This document shows positions 38,201 through 52,600 of a stretch of 64,000 nt of DNA, piece after piece. The notes under the pieces are model-generated. The model was not told the origin of the DNA, did no database searches, and saw only the letters and a program-made list of their open reading frames with translations. The translations under genes and the position numbers were made by a program. Origin of the DNA: Megalopta genalis (taxonomy: Eukaryota; Arthropoda; Insecta; Hymenoptera; Halictidae); contig NW_027477025.1 in the NCBI RefSeq assembly GCF_051020955.1, positions 1-64,000 on the forward strand, in the 5' to 3' direction. Each line of letters begins with the position of its first letter. Position 1 is the stretch's first letter.

Positions 38201-41200
38201 AAATGATTTAGCTTCAAATACTAGCGATATGAATGATATAGCTTCAACTGGGAGCGAAACAAGCGAGTTAGCTTCTAATCCATGCGAAACAAGTGATTTA
38301 GCTTCAAATACTTCCGATATAAACGATATAGCTTCAAACGCAAGCGAAACAAACGAGTTAGCTTCACAGTCATTCGAAACACATGATTTAGCTTCAACTC
38401 AATGCCTAGTAGATTGTTCAGCTTCAAATCCATGCGAAACAAATGATTCAGGTTCAAATACTAGCGATATGAATGATATAGCTTCAACTGGAAGCGAAAC
38501 AAGCGAGTTAGCTTCAAATCCATGCGAAACACATGATTTGTCTTCAAAGGAACACGAAGTAGAAGGTTTAGCTTCAAATCCATGTAAAAAAAATGATTTA
38601 ACTTCAAATACTAGCGCTATAAATGATTAAGCTTCAACTGGAAGCGAAACAAGCGAGTTAGCTTCTAATCCATGCGAAACGAATGATTTAGCTTCAAATA
38701 CTTGCGATATAAACGATATAGCTTCACATGCATGCGATACAAACGAGTTAGCTTCACATTCATTCGAAACACATGACTTAGGATCAAATCAATGCGAAGT
38801 AGAAGGTTTAGCTTCAAAACCATGCGAAACAAATGATTTAGTTTCAAATACTAGCGATATAAATGATATAGCTTCAACTGGAAGCGAAACAAGCGAGTTA
38901 GATTCTAATCCATGCGAAACAAATGATTTAGTTTCAAATACTTGCGATATAAACGATATAGCTTCAAAAGCATGCGATACAAACGAGTTAGCTTCACAGT
39001 CATTCGAAACACATGATTTAGCTTCAACTCAATGCCTAGTAGATGGTTCAGCTTCAAATCCATGCGAAACAAATGATTTAGCTTCAAATACTAGCGATAT
39101 GAATGATATAGCTTCAACTGGAAGCGAAACAATCGAGTTAGCTTCAAATACATGCGAAATGCATGATTTAGCTTCAAATCAATGCGGAGAAGAAAGTTTA
39201 GCTTAAAATCCATGCGAAACAAATGATTTAGCTTCAAATACTTGCGATATAAATGATTAATATTCAACTGGACGCGTAACAAACGAGTTAGCTTCGAATC
39301 CATGCAAACCACATGATTTAGCTTCAAATCAATGCAGAATAGAAGGTTTAGCGTCAAATGCATGCGAATCATATGATATAGCTTCCAATCAATGCGAAGT
39401 AGTTAGTTTAGCTTCAAATCCATAAGAAACAAATGATTTAGCTTCAAATACTTGCGATATAAATGATTTAACTTCAACTAGATGCGAATCAAGCGAGTTA
39501 GCTTCTCATCCATGCGAAACAAATGATTTAGCTTCAAATACTTGCGATATAAATGACTTAGCTCCAATTGGAGCGAAACAGGCGAGTTAGCTTCAAATCC
39601 GTGCGAAACAAATAATTTAGCTTCAAATCAATGCGGAGAAGAAAGATTAGCTTCAAATAAATGCGAAACAAATGATTTAGATTCAAATACTTGCGATATA
39701 AATGATTTAACTTCAACTAGATGCGAAACATGCGAGTTAGCTTCAAATCCATGCGAAACGAATGATTTAGCTTCAAATACTTGCGATATAAACGACATAG
39801 CTTCAAATGCATGCGAAACAAACGAGTTAGCTTCACATTCATTCGAAACACATGATTTAGCTTCAAATCAATGCGAAGAAAAAGGTTTAGCTTCAAATCC
39901 AAGCGAAACAAATGATTTTACTTCAAATACTTGCGATATAAATGATTTAGTTTCAACTGCATGCGAAACAAACAAGTTAGATTCAAATCCATGCGAAAAA
40001 CGAGATTTTGATTTAAATCAATGCGGAGTAGTATTTTTAGCTACAAATCCATGCGAAACAAATGATTTAGCAACAAATACTTGCGATATATATGACTTAG
40101 CTCCCCTTGGGAGCGAAACAGTCGAGTTAGCTTCAAATCCGTGCGAAACAAATAATTTAGCTTCAAATCAATGCGGAGTAGAACGTTTAGCTTCATATCC
40201 ATGCGAACCAAATAATTTAGCTTCAAATACTTGCGATATAAATGATTGATATTCAACTGGACGCGAAACAAACGAGTTAGCTTCGAATCCATGCAAACCA
40301 CATGATTTAGCTTCAAATCAATGCAGAATAGAAGGTTTAGCGTCAAATGCATGCGAATCATATGATATAGCTTCCAATCAATGCGAAGTAGTTGGTTTAG
40401 CTTCAAATCCATAAGAAACAAATGATTTAGCAACAAATACTTGCGACATAAATGATTTATCTTCAACTGGATGCGAAACAAGCGAGTTAGCTTCATGTCC
40501 ATGCGAAGCACATGATTTATCTTCAAAGCAATGCGAAGTAGAAGGTTTACCTTCAAATCCATGCGAAACAAATGATTTAGCTTCAAATACTTGCGATATA
40601 AATGATTTAACTTCAACTAGATGCGAATCAAGCGAGTTAGCTTCTCATCCATGCGAAACAAATGATTTAGCTTCAAATACTTGCGATATAAATGACTTAG
40701 CTCCAATTGGGAGCGAAACAGGCGAGTTAGCTTCAAATCCGTGCGAAACAAATAATTTAGCTTCAAATCAATGCGGAGAAGAAAAGATTAGCTTCAAATA
40801 AATGCGAAACTAATGATTTAGCTTCAAATACCAGCGATATAAATGATTTAGCTCCAACTGGAAGCGAAACATGCGAGTTAGCTTCAAATCCATGCGAACC
40901 AAATGATTCAGCTTCAAATACTTGCGATATAAATGATTTAGCATTAACTGGAAGCGAAACAAGCGAGTTAGCTTCAAATCCATGCGAAACACATGATTTG
41001 TCTTCAAAGGAATACGAAGTAGAAGGTTTAGCTTCAAATCCATGTAAAACAAATGATTTAACTTCAAATACTAGCGATATAAATGACTAAGCTTCAACTG
41101 GAAGCGAAACAAGCGAGTTAGCTTCTAATCCATGCGAAACGAATGATTTAGCTTCAAATACTTGCGATATAAACGATATAGCTTCAAATGCATGCGGAAC

Positions 41201-43573
41201 AAACGAGTTAGCTTCACATTCATTCGAAACACATGATTTAGCTTCAAATCAATGCGAAGTAGAAGGTTTAGCTTCAAATCCATGCGAAACAAATGATTTA
41301 GTTTCAAATACTAGCGATATAAATGATATAGCTTCAACTGGAAGCGAAACAAGCGAGTTAGATTCTAATCCATGCGAAACAAATGATTTAGTTTCAAATA
41401 CTTGCGATATAAACGATATAGCTTCATAAGCATGCGATACAAATGAGTTAGCTTCACAGTCATTCGAAACACATGATTTAGCTTCAACTCAATGCCTAGT
41501 AGATGGTTCAGCTTCAAATCCATGCGAAACAAATGATTTAGCTTCAAATACTAGCGATATGAATGATATAGCTTCAACTGGAAGCGAAACAATCGAGTTA
41601 GCTTCAAATACATGCGAAATGCATGATTTAGGTTCAAATCAATGCGGAGAAGAAAGTTTAGCTTAAAATCCATGCGAAACAAATGATTTAGCAACAAATA
41701 CTTGCGATATATATGACTTAGCTCCCCTTGGGAGCGAAACAGTCGAGTTAGCTTCAAATCCGTGCGAAACAAATAATTTAGCTTCAAATCAATGCGGAGT
41801 AGAAGGTTTAGCTTTAACTGCATACGAAACACATGATATAGCTTCAAATCAATGCGGAGTAGAAGGTTTAGTTTGTAATCCATGCGAAACAAATGATTTA
41901 GGTTCAAATACATGTCATATAAATAATATAGCTTCAAATGCATGCGAAACCGTTGAGTAAGCTTCAAATCCATGCGATTCACATGACTTAGCTTCAAATC
42001 AATGTGGAGTAGAACGTTTAGCTTCATATCCATGCGAACCAAATAATTTAGCTTCAAATACTTGCGATATAAATGATTGATATTCAACTGGACGCGAAAC
42101 AAACGAGTTAGCTTCGAATCCATGCAAACCACATGATTTAGCTTCAAATCAATGCAGAATAGAAGGTTTAGCGTCAAATGCATGCGAATCATATGATATA
42201 GCTTCCAATCAATGCGAAGTAGTTGGTTTAGCTTCAAATCCATAAGAAACAAATGATTTAGCAACAAATACTTGCGACATAAATGATTTATCTTCAACTG
42301 GATGCGAAACAAGCGAGTTAGCTTCATGTCCATGCGAAGCACATGATTTATCTTCAAAGCAATGCGAAGTAGAAGGTTTACCTTCAAATCCATGCGAAAC
42401 AAATGATTTAGCTTCAAATACTTGCGATATAAATGATTTAACTTCAACTAGATGCGAATCAAGCGAGTTAGCTTCTCATCCATGCGAAACAAATGATTTA
42501 GCTTCAAATACTTGCGATATAAATGACTTAGCTCCAATTGGGAGCGAAACAGGCGAGTTAGATTCAAATCCGTGCGAAACAAATAATTTAGCTTCAAATC
42601 AATGCGGAGAAGAAAAGATTAGCTTCAAATAAATGCGAAACTAATGATTTAGCTTCAAATACCAGCGATATAAATGATTTAGCTCCAACTGGAAGCGAAA
42701 CATGCGAGTTAGCTTCAAATCCATGCGAACCAAATGATTCAGCTTCAAATACTTGCGATATAAATGATTTAGCATTAACTGGAAGCGAAACAAGCGAGTT
42801 AGCTTCAAATCCATGCGAAACACATGATTTGTCTTCAAAGGAATACGAAGTAGTAGATTTAGCTTCAAATCCATGCGAAACAAATGATTTAACTTCAAAT
42901 ACTTGCGATATAAATGATTTAGCTTCAACTGGAAGTGAAACAAGCGAGTTAGCTTCACATCATGCGAAACAAATGATTTACCTTCAAATACTTGCGATAT
43001 AAATGATTTAGCTTTAACTGGAAGCGAAACAAGCGAGTTAGCTTATAATTCATGCGAAACAGACGAGTTAGATTCACATTAATTCGAGACACATGGTTTA
43101 GCCTCAAATCAATGCGAGGTAGAAGATTTATCTTCAAATCCATGCGACACAAATGATTTAGCTTCAAATACTTGCGATATAAACGATATATTTTCAAATG
43201 CATGCGAAACAAACGAGTTAGCTTCACAGTCATTCGAAACACATGATTTAGCTTCAAATCAATGAGAAGTAGAAGGTTTAGCTTCAAATCCATGCGAAAC
43301 AAATGATTTAGCTTCAAATACCAGCGATATAAATGATTTAGCTTCAACTGGAGGCGAAACAAGCGAGTTAGCTTCACATCCATGCGAAACAAATGATTTA
43401 GATCCAAGTACTTGCGATGTAAACGATATAGCATCAAATGCATGCGAAACAAACGAGTTAGCTCACATTCATTCGAAACACATGATTTAGCTTCAAATCT
43501 ACTCGAAGTAGAAGATTTAGCTTCAAATCCATGCGAAACAAATGATTTAGCTTCAAATACTTGCGATATAAAT
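35282..43573 (+). repeat. 8.3-kb duplication, copy 2
   Basis: This is the partner of 26255-34997. Compared with copy 1 it lacks one pentamer near 37.13 kb, has an extra 150 bp at about 39741-39891, lacks 210 bp after about 40165 and lacks 240 bp near 42.86 kb. A single-base loss is visible in CAATTGGAGCGAAAC (39566). The rest is nearly identical, including the internal 1,831-bp duplication. Its right end coincides with the boundary to the right sublineage. Confidence 0.9.
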
Positions 43574-44164
43574 GATTTAGCTTCAACTGCATGCGAAACA
43601 ATCGAGTTAGATTCAAATCCATGCGAAACACATGACAAAGCTTCAAATCAGTGCGAGGTAGAAGGTTTACCTTCAGATCCATGCGAAACAAACGAGTTAT
43701 CTTCACAGTCATTCGAAACACGTGATTTAGCTTCAAATCAATGCGGAGTAGAAGGTTTACCTTCAAATCCATGCGAAACAAACGAGTTAGATTCACAATC
43801 ATTCGAAACACATGATTTAGCTTCAAATCAATGCGAAGTAGAAGATTTAGCTTCAAATCCGAGCGAAACAAATGATTTTGCTTCAAATACTTGCGATATA
43901 AATGATTTAGATTCAGCTGCATGCGAAACAAACGAGTTAGCTTCAAATCCACGCGAAACACGTGATTTATCTTCCTTGTATTGTGCAGTAGAAGGTTTAG
44001 CTTCAAATCCATGCGAAACAAATGATTTAGCTTCACAGTCATTCGAAACACATGATTTAGCTTCAAATCAATGCGAGGTAGAAGATTTAGCTTCAAATTC
44101 ATGCGACACAAATGATTTAGCTTCAAATACTTGCGATATAATCGATATATCTTCAAATGCATGC

Positions 44165-44688
44165 GAAACAAATGATTTACCTTCAAATACTAGCGATATA
44201 AATGATTTAGCTTCAAGTGGAAGCGAAACAAGCGATTTAGCTTCTAATCCACACGAAAAAAAGATTTAGCTTCAAGTACTTGCGATATAAATGATTTAGC
44301 TTCAACTGGAAGCGAGACAAACGAGTTAGCTTCACATTCATGCGAAAACACATGATCTATCTTCAAAGCAACGCGAAGTAGAAGGATTAGCTTCAAATCC
44401 ATGCGAAACAAATGATTTAGCTTCAAGAACTAGCGATATAAATGACTTAGCTCCAATTGGAAGCGAGACATGCGAGTTAGCTTCAAATCCATGCGAAAAA
44501 AATTATTTAGCTTCAAGTACTTGCGATATAAATGATTTAGCTTCAACTGGAAGCGAGACAAACGAGTTAGCTTCACATTCATGCGAAAACACATGATTTA
44601 GCTTCAAATCAATGCGAGGTAAAAGCTTTGGCCTCAAATTCATGCGAAACAAATGATTTAGCTTCAAATACTTGCGATATAAATGATT
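44165..44688 (+). repeat. 0.5-kb block, copy 1 (copy 2 at 50020-50543)
   Basis: It matches at offset 5,855 and shares CACACGAAAAAAAGATTTAG with a 1-nt loss (44252 and 50107), AACACATGATCTATC (44347 and 50202), CAAGAACTAGCG (44423 and 50278) and GAAAAAAATTATTTAGC (44493 and 50348). These marks are rare elsewhere. The blocks bracket the 45-50 kb amplified zone. Confidence 0.82.
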
Positions 44689-45639
44689 TAGCTTCAACTG
44701 GAAGCGAGACAAACGAGTTAGCTTCACATTCATGCGAAAACACATGTTTTAGCTTCAAATCAATGCGAGGTAAAAGCTTTGGCTTCAAATCCATGCGAAA
44801 CAAATGATTTAGCTTCAAATACTTGCGATATAAATGATTTAGATTCAACTGCATGTGAAACAAACAACTTAGATACACATTCATTCGAAACACATGATTT
44901 AGCTTCAATTCAATGCGAAGTAGAAGATTTAGCTTCAAATCCAAGCGAAACAAATGATTTTGCGTCAAATACTTGCGATATAAATGATTTAGATTCAACT
45001 GCATGCGAAACAAACAAGTTAGATTCAAATCCATGCGAAAAAAGAGATTTAGATTTAAAATCAATGCGGAGTAGAAGTTTTAGCTTCAAATCCTTGCGAA
45101 ACAAATGATTTAGCTTCAAATACTTGGGATATAAACGATATATCTTCAAATGCATGCGAAACAAACGAGATAGCTTCACAGTCATTCGAAACACATGATT
45201 TAGCTTCAAATCAATGCGAAGTAGAAGGTTTAGCTTCAAATCCATGCGAAACAAATGATTTACCTTCAAATACTTGCGATATAAATGATTTAGCTTTAAC
45301 TGGAAGCGAAACAAGCGAGTTAGCTTCTAATCCATACGAAACAAACGAGTTAGCTTCACATTAATTCGAAACACATGATTTAGCCTCAAATCAATGCGAG
45401 GTAGAAGATTTAGCTTCAAATCCATGCGAAACAAATGATTTACCTTCAAATACTTGCGATATAAATGATTTAGCTTTAACTGGAAGCGAAACAAGCGAGT
45501 TAGCTTCTAATCCATGCGAAACAAACGAGTTAGCTTCACAGTCATTCGAAACACATGATTTAGCTTCAAATCAATGCGAAGTAGAAGGTTTAGCTTCAAA
45601 TCCATGCGAAACAAATGATTTACCTTCAAATACTTGCGA

Positions 45640-46140
45640 TATAAATGATTTAGCTTTAACTGGAAGCGAAACAAGCGAGTTAGCTTCTAATCCATGCGAA
45701 ACAAACGAGTTAGCTTCACATTAATTCGAAACACATGATTTAGCCTCAAATCAATGCGAGGTAGAAGATTTAGCTTCAAATCCATGCGACACAAATGATT
45801 TAGCTTCAAAGACTTGCGATATGAACGATATATCTTCAAATGCATGCGAAACAAACGAGTTAGCTTCACAGTCATTCGAAACACATGATTTAGCTTCAAA
45901 TCAATCCGAAGTAGAACGTTTAGCTTCAAATCCATGCGAAACAAATGATTTACCTTCAAATACTTGCGATATAAATGATTTAGATTCAACTGCATGCGAA
46001 ACAAACAAGTTAGATTCAAATCCATGCAAAACACGAGATTTATATTCAAATCAATGCCGAGTAGAAGTTTTAGCTTCAAATCCATGCGAAACAAATGATT
46101 TAGCTTCAAGTACTTGCGATATAAATAATTTAGATCCAAC
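45640..46140 (+). repeat. 0.5-kb block, copy 1 (copy 2 at 46900-47400)
   Basis: It matches at offset 1,260 (42 monomers). Shared rare marks are AAAGACTTGCGATATGAACG (45808 and 47068) and CAATCCGAAGTAGAACG (45902 and 47162). Units of about 630 bp, each ending in the TAA-bearing CATTAATTCG, give the local rhythm here (45719, 46349, 46979). Confidence 0.78.
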
Positions 46141-47174
46141 TGCATGCGAAACAAACAAGTTAGATTCAAATCCATGCAAAACACGAAATTTATATTCAAA
46201 TCAATGCGAAGTAGAAGGTTTAGCTTCAAATCCATGCGAAACAAATGATTTACCTTCAAATACTTGCGATATAAATGATTTAGCTTTAACTGGAAGCGAA
46301 ACAAGCGAGTTAGCTTCTAATCCATGCGAAACAAACGAGTTAGCTTCACATTAATTCGAAACACATGATTTAGCCTCAAATCAATGCGAGGTAGAAGATT
46401 TAGCTTCAAATCCATGCGAAACAAATGATTTTGCTTCAAATACTTGCGATATAAATGATTTAGATTCAACTGCATGCGAAACAAACAACTTAGATACACA
46501 TTCATTCGAAACACATGATTTAGCTTCAATTCAATGCGAAGTAGAAGATTTAGCTTCAAATCCAAGCGAAACAAATGGTTTTGCTTCAAATACTTGCGAT
46601 ATAAATGATTTAGATTCAAATGCATGCGAAACAAACAAGTTAGATTCAAATCCATGCGAAAAAAGAGATTTAGATTTAAATCAATGCGGAGTAGAAGTTT
46701 TACTTTCAAACTCTTGCGAAACAAATGATTTAGTTTCAAATACTTGCGATATAAACGATACAGCTTCAAATCCATGCGAAACAAACGAGTTAGCTTCACA
46801 GTCATTCGAAACACATGATGTAGCTTCAAATCAATGCGAAGTAGAAGGTTTAGCTTCAAATCCATGCGAAACAAATGATTTACCTTCAAATACTTGCGAT
46901 ATAAATGATTTAGCTTTAACTGGAAGCGAAACAAGCGAGTTAGCTTCTAATCCATGCGAAACAAACGAGTTAGCTTCACATTAATTCGAAACACATGATT
47001 TAGCCTCAAATCAATGCGAGGTAGAAGATTTAGCTTCAAATCCATGCGACACAAATGATTTAGCTTCAAAGACTTGCGATATGAACGATATATCTTCAAA
47101 TGCATGCGAAACAAACGAGTTAGCTTCACAGTCATTCGAAACACATGATTTAGCTTCAAATCAATCCGAAGTAG

Positions 47175-48380
47175 AACGTTTAGCTTCAAATCCATGCGAA
47201 ACAAATGATTTACCTTCAAATACTCGCGATATAAATGATTTAGATTCAACTGCATGCGAAACAAACAAGTTAGATTCAAATCCATGCAAAACACGAGATT
47301 TATATTCAAATCAATGCCGAGTAGAAGTTTTAGCTTCAAATCCATGCGAAACAAATGATTTAGCTTCAAGTACTTGCGATATAAATAATTTAGATTCAAC
47401 TGCATGCAAAACAAACAACTTAGATACACATTCATTCGAAACACATGATTTAGCTTCAATTCAATGCGAAGTAGAAGATTTAGCTTCAAATCCAAGCGAA
47501 ACAAATGATTTTGCGTCAAATACTTGCGATATAAATGATTTAGATTCAACTGCATGCGAAACAAACAAGTTAGATTCAAATCCATGCGAAAAAAGAGATT
47601 TAGATTTAAAATCAATGCGGAGTAGAAGTTTTAGCTTCAAATCCTTGCGAAACAAATGATTTAGCTTCAAATACTTGGGATATAAACGATATATCTTCAA
47701 ATGCATGCGAAACAAACGAGATAGCTTCACAGTCATTCGAAACACATGATTTAGCTTCAAATCAATGCGAAGTAGAAGGTTTAGCTTCAAATCCATGCGA
47801 AACAAATGATTTACCTTCAAATACTTGCGATATAAATGATTTAGCTTTAACTGGAAGCGAAACAAGCGAGTTAGCTTCTAATACATGCGAAACAAACGAG
47901 TTAGCTTCACATTAATTCGAAACACATGATTTAGCCTCAAATCAATGCGAGGTAGAAGATTTAGCTTCAAATCCATGCGAAACAAATGATTTACCTTCAA
48001 ATACTTGCGATATAAATGATTTAGCTTTAACTGGAAGCGAAACAAGCGAGTTAGCTTCTAATCCATGCGAAACAAACGAGTTAGCTTCACAATAATTCGA
48101 AACACATGATTTAGCTTCAAATCAATGCGAAGTAGAAGGTTTAGCTTCATATCCAAGCGAAACAAATAATTTAGCTTCAAATACTTGCGATATAAATGAT
48201 TTAGATTCAACTGCATGCGAAACAAACGAGTTAGCTTCAAATCCACGCGAAACACGTGATTTATCTTCCTTGCATTGCGCAGTAGAAGGTTTAGCTTCAA
48301 ATCCATGCGACACAACTGATTTAGCTTTAAATACTTGCGATATAAACGATATATCTTCAAATGCATGCGAAACAAACAAG
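47175..48380 (+). repeat. 1,261-bp tandem duplication, copy 1
   Basis: It matches 48436-49641 at offset 1,261. Shared marks are TACTCGCGATAT (47221 and 48482), the inserted A in TTTAAAATCAATGC (47604 and 48865), TACTTGGGATATAAACG (47671 and 48932) and CACAATAATTCG (48088 and 49349). A 0.48-kb part (about 47400-47880) is also present at 44850-45330, offset 2,551. Confidence 0.86.
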
Positions 48381-48435
48381 TTAGCTTCACAGTCATTCGA
48401 AACACATGATTTAGCTTCAAATCAATGCGAAGTAG

Positions 48436-49641
48436 AAGGTTTAGCTTCAAATCCATGCGAAACAAATGATTTACCTTCAAATACTCGCGATATAAATGAT
48501 TTAGATTCAACTGCATGCGAAACAAACAAGTTAGATTCAAATCCATGCAAAACACGAGATTTATATTCAAATCAATGCCGAGTAGAAGTTTTAGCTTCAA
48601 ATCCATGCGAAACAAATGATTTAGCTTCAAGTACTTGCGATATAAATAATTTAGATTCAACTGCATGCAAAACAAACAACTTAGATACACATTCATTCGA
48701 AACACATGATTTAGCTTCAATTCAATGCGAAGTAGAAGATTTAGCTTCAAATCCAAGCGAAACAAATGATTTTGCGTCAAATACTTGCGATATAAATGAT
48801 TTAGATTCAACTGCATGCGAAACAAACAAGTTAGATTCAAATCCATGCGAAAAAAGAGATTTAGATTTAAAATCAATGCGGAGTAGAAGTTTTAGCTTCA
48901 AATCCTTGCGAAACAAATGATTTAGCTTCAAATACTTGGGATATAAACGATATATCTTCAAATGCATGCGAAACAAACGAGATAGCTTCACAGTCATTCG
49001 AAACACATGATTTAGCTTCAAATCAATGCGAAGTAGAAGGTTTAGCTTCAAATCCATGCGAAACAAATGATTTACCTTCAAATACTTGCGATATAAATGA
49101 TTTAGCTTTAACTGGAAGCGAAACAAGCGAGTTAGCTTCTAATCCATGCGAAACAAACGAGTTAGCTTCACATTAATTCGAAACACATGATTTAGCCTCA
49201 AATCAATGCGAGGTAGAAGATTTAGCTTCAAATCCATGCGAAACAAATGATTTACCTTCAAATACTTGCGATATAAATGATTTAGCTTTAACTGGAAGCG
49301 AAACAAGCGAGTTAGCTTCTAATCCATGCGAAACAAACGAGTTAGCTTCACAATAATTCGAAACACATGATTTAGCTTCAAATCAATGCGAAGTAGAAGG
49401 TTTAGCTTCATATCCAAGCGAAACAAATAATTTAGCTTCAAATACTTGCGATATAAATGATTTAGATTCAACTGCATGCGAAACAAACGAGTTAGCTTCA
49501 AATCCACGCGAAACACGTGATTTATCTTCCTTGCATTGCGCAGTAGAAGGTTTAGCTTCAAATCCATGCGACACAAATGATTTAGCTTTAAATACTTGCG
49601 ATATAAACGATATATCTTCAAATGCATGCGAAACAAACGAG
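48436..49641 (+). repeat. 1,261-bp tandem duplication, copy 2
   Basis: This is the partner of 47175-48380, with few differences (for example CACAAATGATTTAGC at 49572 against CACAACTGATTTAGC at 48311). It is followed from about 49650 by a cassette with CATTCATTCG instead of CAGTCATTCG, which marks the end of the match. Confidence 0.85.
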
Positions 49642-52600
49642 TTAGCTTCACATTCATTCGAAACACATGATTTAGCTTCAAATCAATGCGAAATAGAAGG
49701 TTTAGCTCCAAATCCAAGACAAACAAATGATTTTGCTTCAAATACTTGCGATATAAATGATTTAGATTCAACTGCATGCGAAACAAACAAGTTAGATTCA
49801 AATCCATGCAAAACACGAGATTTATATTCAAATCAATGCCGAGTAGAAGTTTTAGCCTCAAATCCACGCGAAACAAATGATTTAGCTTCAAATACTTGCG
49901 ACATAAACGTTACAGCTTCAAATGCATGCGAAACAAACGAGTTAGCTTCACAGTCATTCGAAACACTTGATTTATATTCAAACCAATGCGAAGTAGAAGG
50001 TTTAACTTCAAATCCATGCAAAACAAATGATTTACCTTCAAATACTAGCGATATAAATGATTTAGTTTCAAGTGGAAGCGAAACAAGCGAGTTAGCTTCT
50101 AATCCACACGAAAAAAAGATTTAGCTTCAAGTACTTGCGATATAAATGATTTAGCTTCAACTGGAAGCGAGACAAACGAGTTAGCTTCACATTCATGCGA
50201 AAACACATGATCTATCTTCAAAGCAACGCGAAGTAGAAGGATTAGCTTCAAATCCATGCGAAACAAATGATTTAGCTTCAAGAACTAGCGATATAAATGA
50301 CTTAGCTCCAATTGGAAGCGAGACATGCGAGTTAGCTTCAAATCCATGCGAAAAAAATTATTTAGCTTCAAGTACTTGCGATATAAATGATTTAGCTTCA
50401 AGTGGAAGCGAGACAAACGAGTTAGCTTCACATTCATGCGAAAACACATGATTTAGCTTCAAATCAATGCGAGGTAAAAGCTTTGACTTCAAATTCATGC
50501 GAAACAAATGAATTAGCTTCAAATACTTGCGATATAAATGATTTAGATTCAACTGCATGCGAAACAAACAGCTTAGATTCACATTCATTTGAAACACATG
50601 ATTTTGCTTCAATTCAATGCGAAGTAGAAGATTTAGCTTCAAATCCAAGCTAAACAAATGATTTTGCTTCAAATACTTGCGATATAAATTATTTAGATTC
50701 AACTGCATGCGAAACAAACAAGTTAGATTCAAATCCATGCGAAAAAAGAGATTTAGATTTAAATCAATGCGGAGTAGAAGTTTTAGTTTCAAACTCTTGC
50801 GAAACAAATGATTTAGTTTCAAATACTTGCGATATAAACGATATAGCTTCAAATTCATGCGAAACAAACGAGTTAGCTTCACAGTCATTCGAAACACATG
50901 ATTTAGCTTCAAATCAATGCGAAGTAGAAGGTTTATCTTCGAATCCACGCGAAACAAATGATTTTGCTTCAAATACTTGGGATATAAATGATTTAGATTC
51001 AACTGCATGCGAAACAAACAAGTTAGATTCAAATCCGTGCAAAACACGAGATTTGGAATTAAATCAATGCCGAGTAGAAGTTTTAGCTTCAAATCCTTGC
51101 GAAACAAATGATTTAGCTTCAAATACTTGCGATATAAATGGTTTAGATTCAACTGCATGCGAAACAAACAACTTAGATTCACAATCATTCGAAACACATG
51201 ATTTAGCTTCAAATCAATGCGAAGTAGAAGGTTTAGCTTCAAATACTTGCGATATAAATGATTTAGATTCAACTGCATGCGAAAAAAACAAGTTAGAATC
51301 AAATCCATGCGAGAAAAGAGATTTAGATTTAAATCAATGCGGAGTAGAAGTATTAGCTTCAAAACCTTGCGAAACAAATGATTTGCCTTCAAAAACTTGC
51401 GATATAAACGATATAGATTCAAATGCATGCGAAACAAACGAGTTAGCTTCACAGTCATTCGAAACACATGATTTAGCTTCAAATCAATGCGAAGTAGAAG
51501 GTTTAGCTTCAAATCCATGCGAAACGAATGATTTTGCTTCAATTACTTGCGATATAAATGATTTAGATTCAACTGCATGCGAAACAAACAAGTTAGATTC
51601 AAATCCATGCAAAACACGAGATTTATATTCAAATCAATGCCGAGTAGGAGTTTTAGCTTCAAATCCTTGCGAAACAAATGATTTAGCTTCAAATACTTGC
51701 GATATAAACGTTATAGCTTCAAATGCATGCGAAACAAACGAGTTAGCTTCACAGTCATTCGAAACACATGATTTATCTTCAAATCAATGCGAAGTAGAAG
51801 ATTTAGCTTGACATCCATGTGAAACAAATGATTTAGCTTCAAATACTTGTGATATAAATGACTTAGCTTCAACTGCATGCGAAACAATCGAGTTAGATTT
51901 TAAATCCACGCGAAACACATGACAAAGCTTCAAATCAGTGCGAGGTAGAAGGTTTAGCTTCAAATCCATGCGAAACAAATGATTTGCTTTCAAATACTTG
52001 CGATATAAATGATTTAGCTCCAACTGGAAGCGAGACATGCGAGTTAGCTTCAAATCCTTGCGAAACAAATGATTTGCCTTCAAATACTTGCGATATAAAC
52101 GATATAGATTCAAATGCATGCGAAACAAACGACTTAGCTTCACAGTCATTCGAAACACATGATTTAGCTTCAAATCAATGCGAAGTAGAACGTTTAGCTT
52201 CACATCCATGCGAAACAAATGATTTAGCTTCAAATACTTGCGATATAAATGTTTTAGCTATAACTGGAAGTGAAACATGCGAGTTAGCTTCAAATCCATG
52301 CGAAACAAATGATTTGGCTTCAAGTACTTGCGATATAAACGATATAGCTTCAAATGCATGCGAAACAAACGAGTTAGCTTCACATTCATTCGAAACACAT
52401 GATTTAGCTTCAAATCAATGCGAAATAGAAGGTTTAGCTTCAAATCCAAACGAAAGAAACTAGTTAGATTCACATTCATTCGAAACACATGATTTAGCTT
52501 CAAATCAATGCGAAGAAGAAGGTTTAGCTTCAAATCCAAGCCAAACAAATGATTTTGCTTCAATTACTTGCGATATAAATGATTTAGATTCAACTGCATG

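Larger units (their letters stand above)
1..43573 (+). repeat. Left sublineage of the array
   Basis: Across this stretch the monomer register loses about 31 nt, through recurring 1-nt deletions shared by related cassettes. Examples are GGTTAGCTCC lacking one T (near 6614, 19894, 21510, 23127, 27534, 36561) and GATTTAGATCAAATAC lacking one T (near 5060, 6500, 17770, 19775, 21393). Its few insertions are also of private types, such as TTGCTAACAAATAC (4340, 17048, 19296) and AGAAAAGATTAGC (31967, 33797, 40787, 42617). Trimer b monomers with GATTAAGC, a TAA stop in the repeat frame, recur at 675, 24411, 25341, 26661, 28818, 29748, 34100, 35688, 37695 and 38625. The right limit is set where the 8.3-8.7 kb duplication ends. 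Confidence 0.78.
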
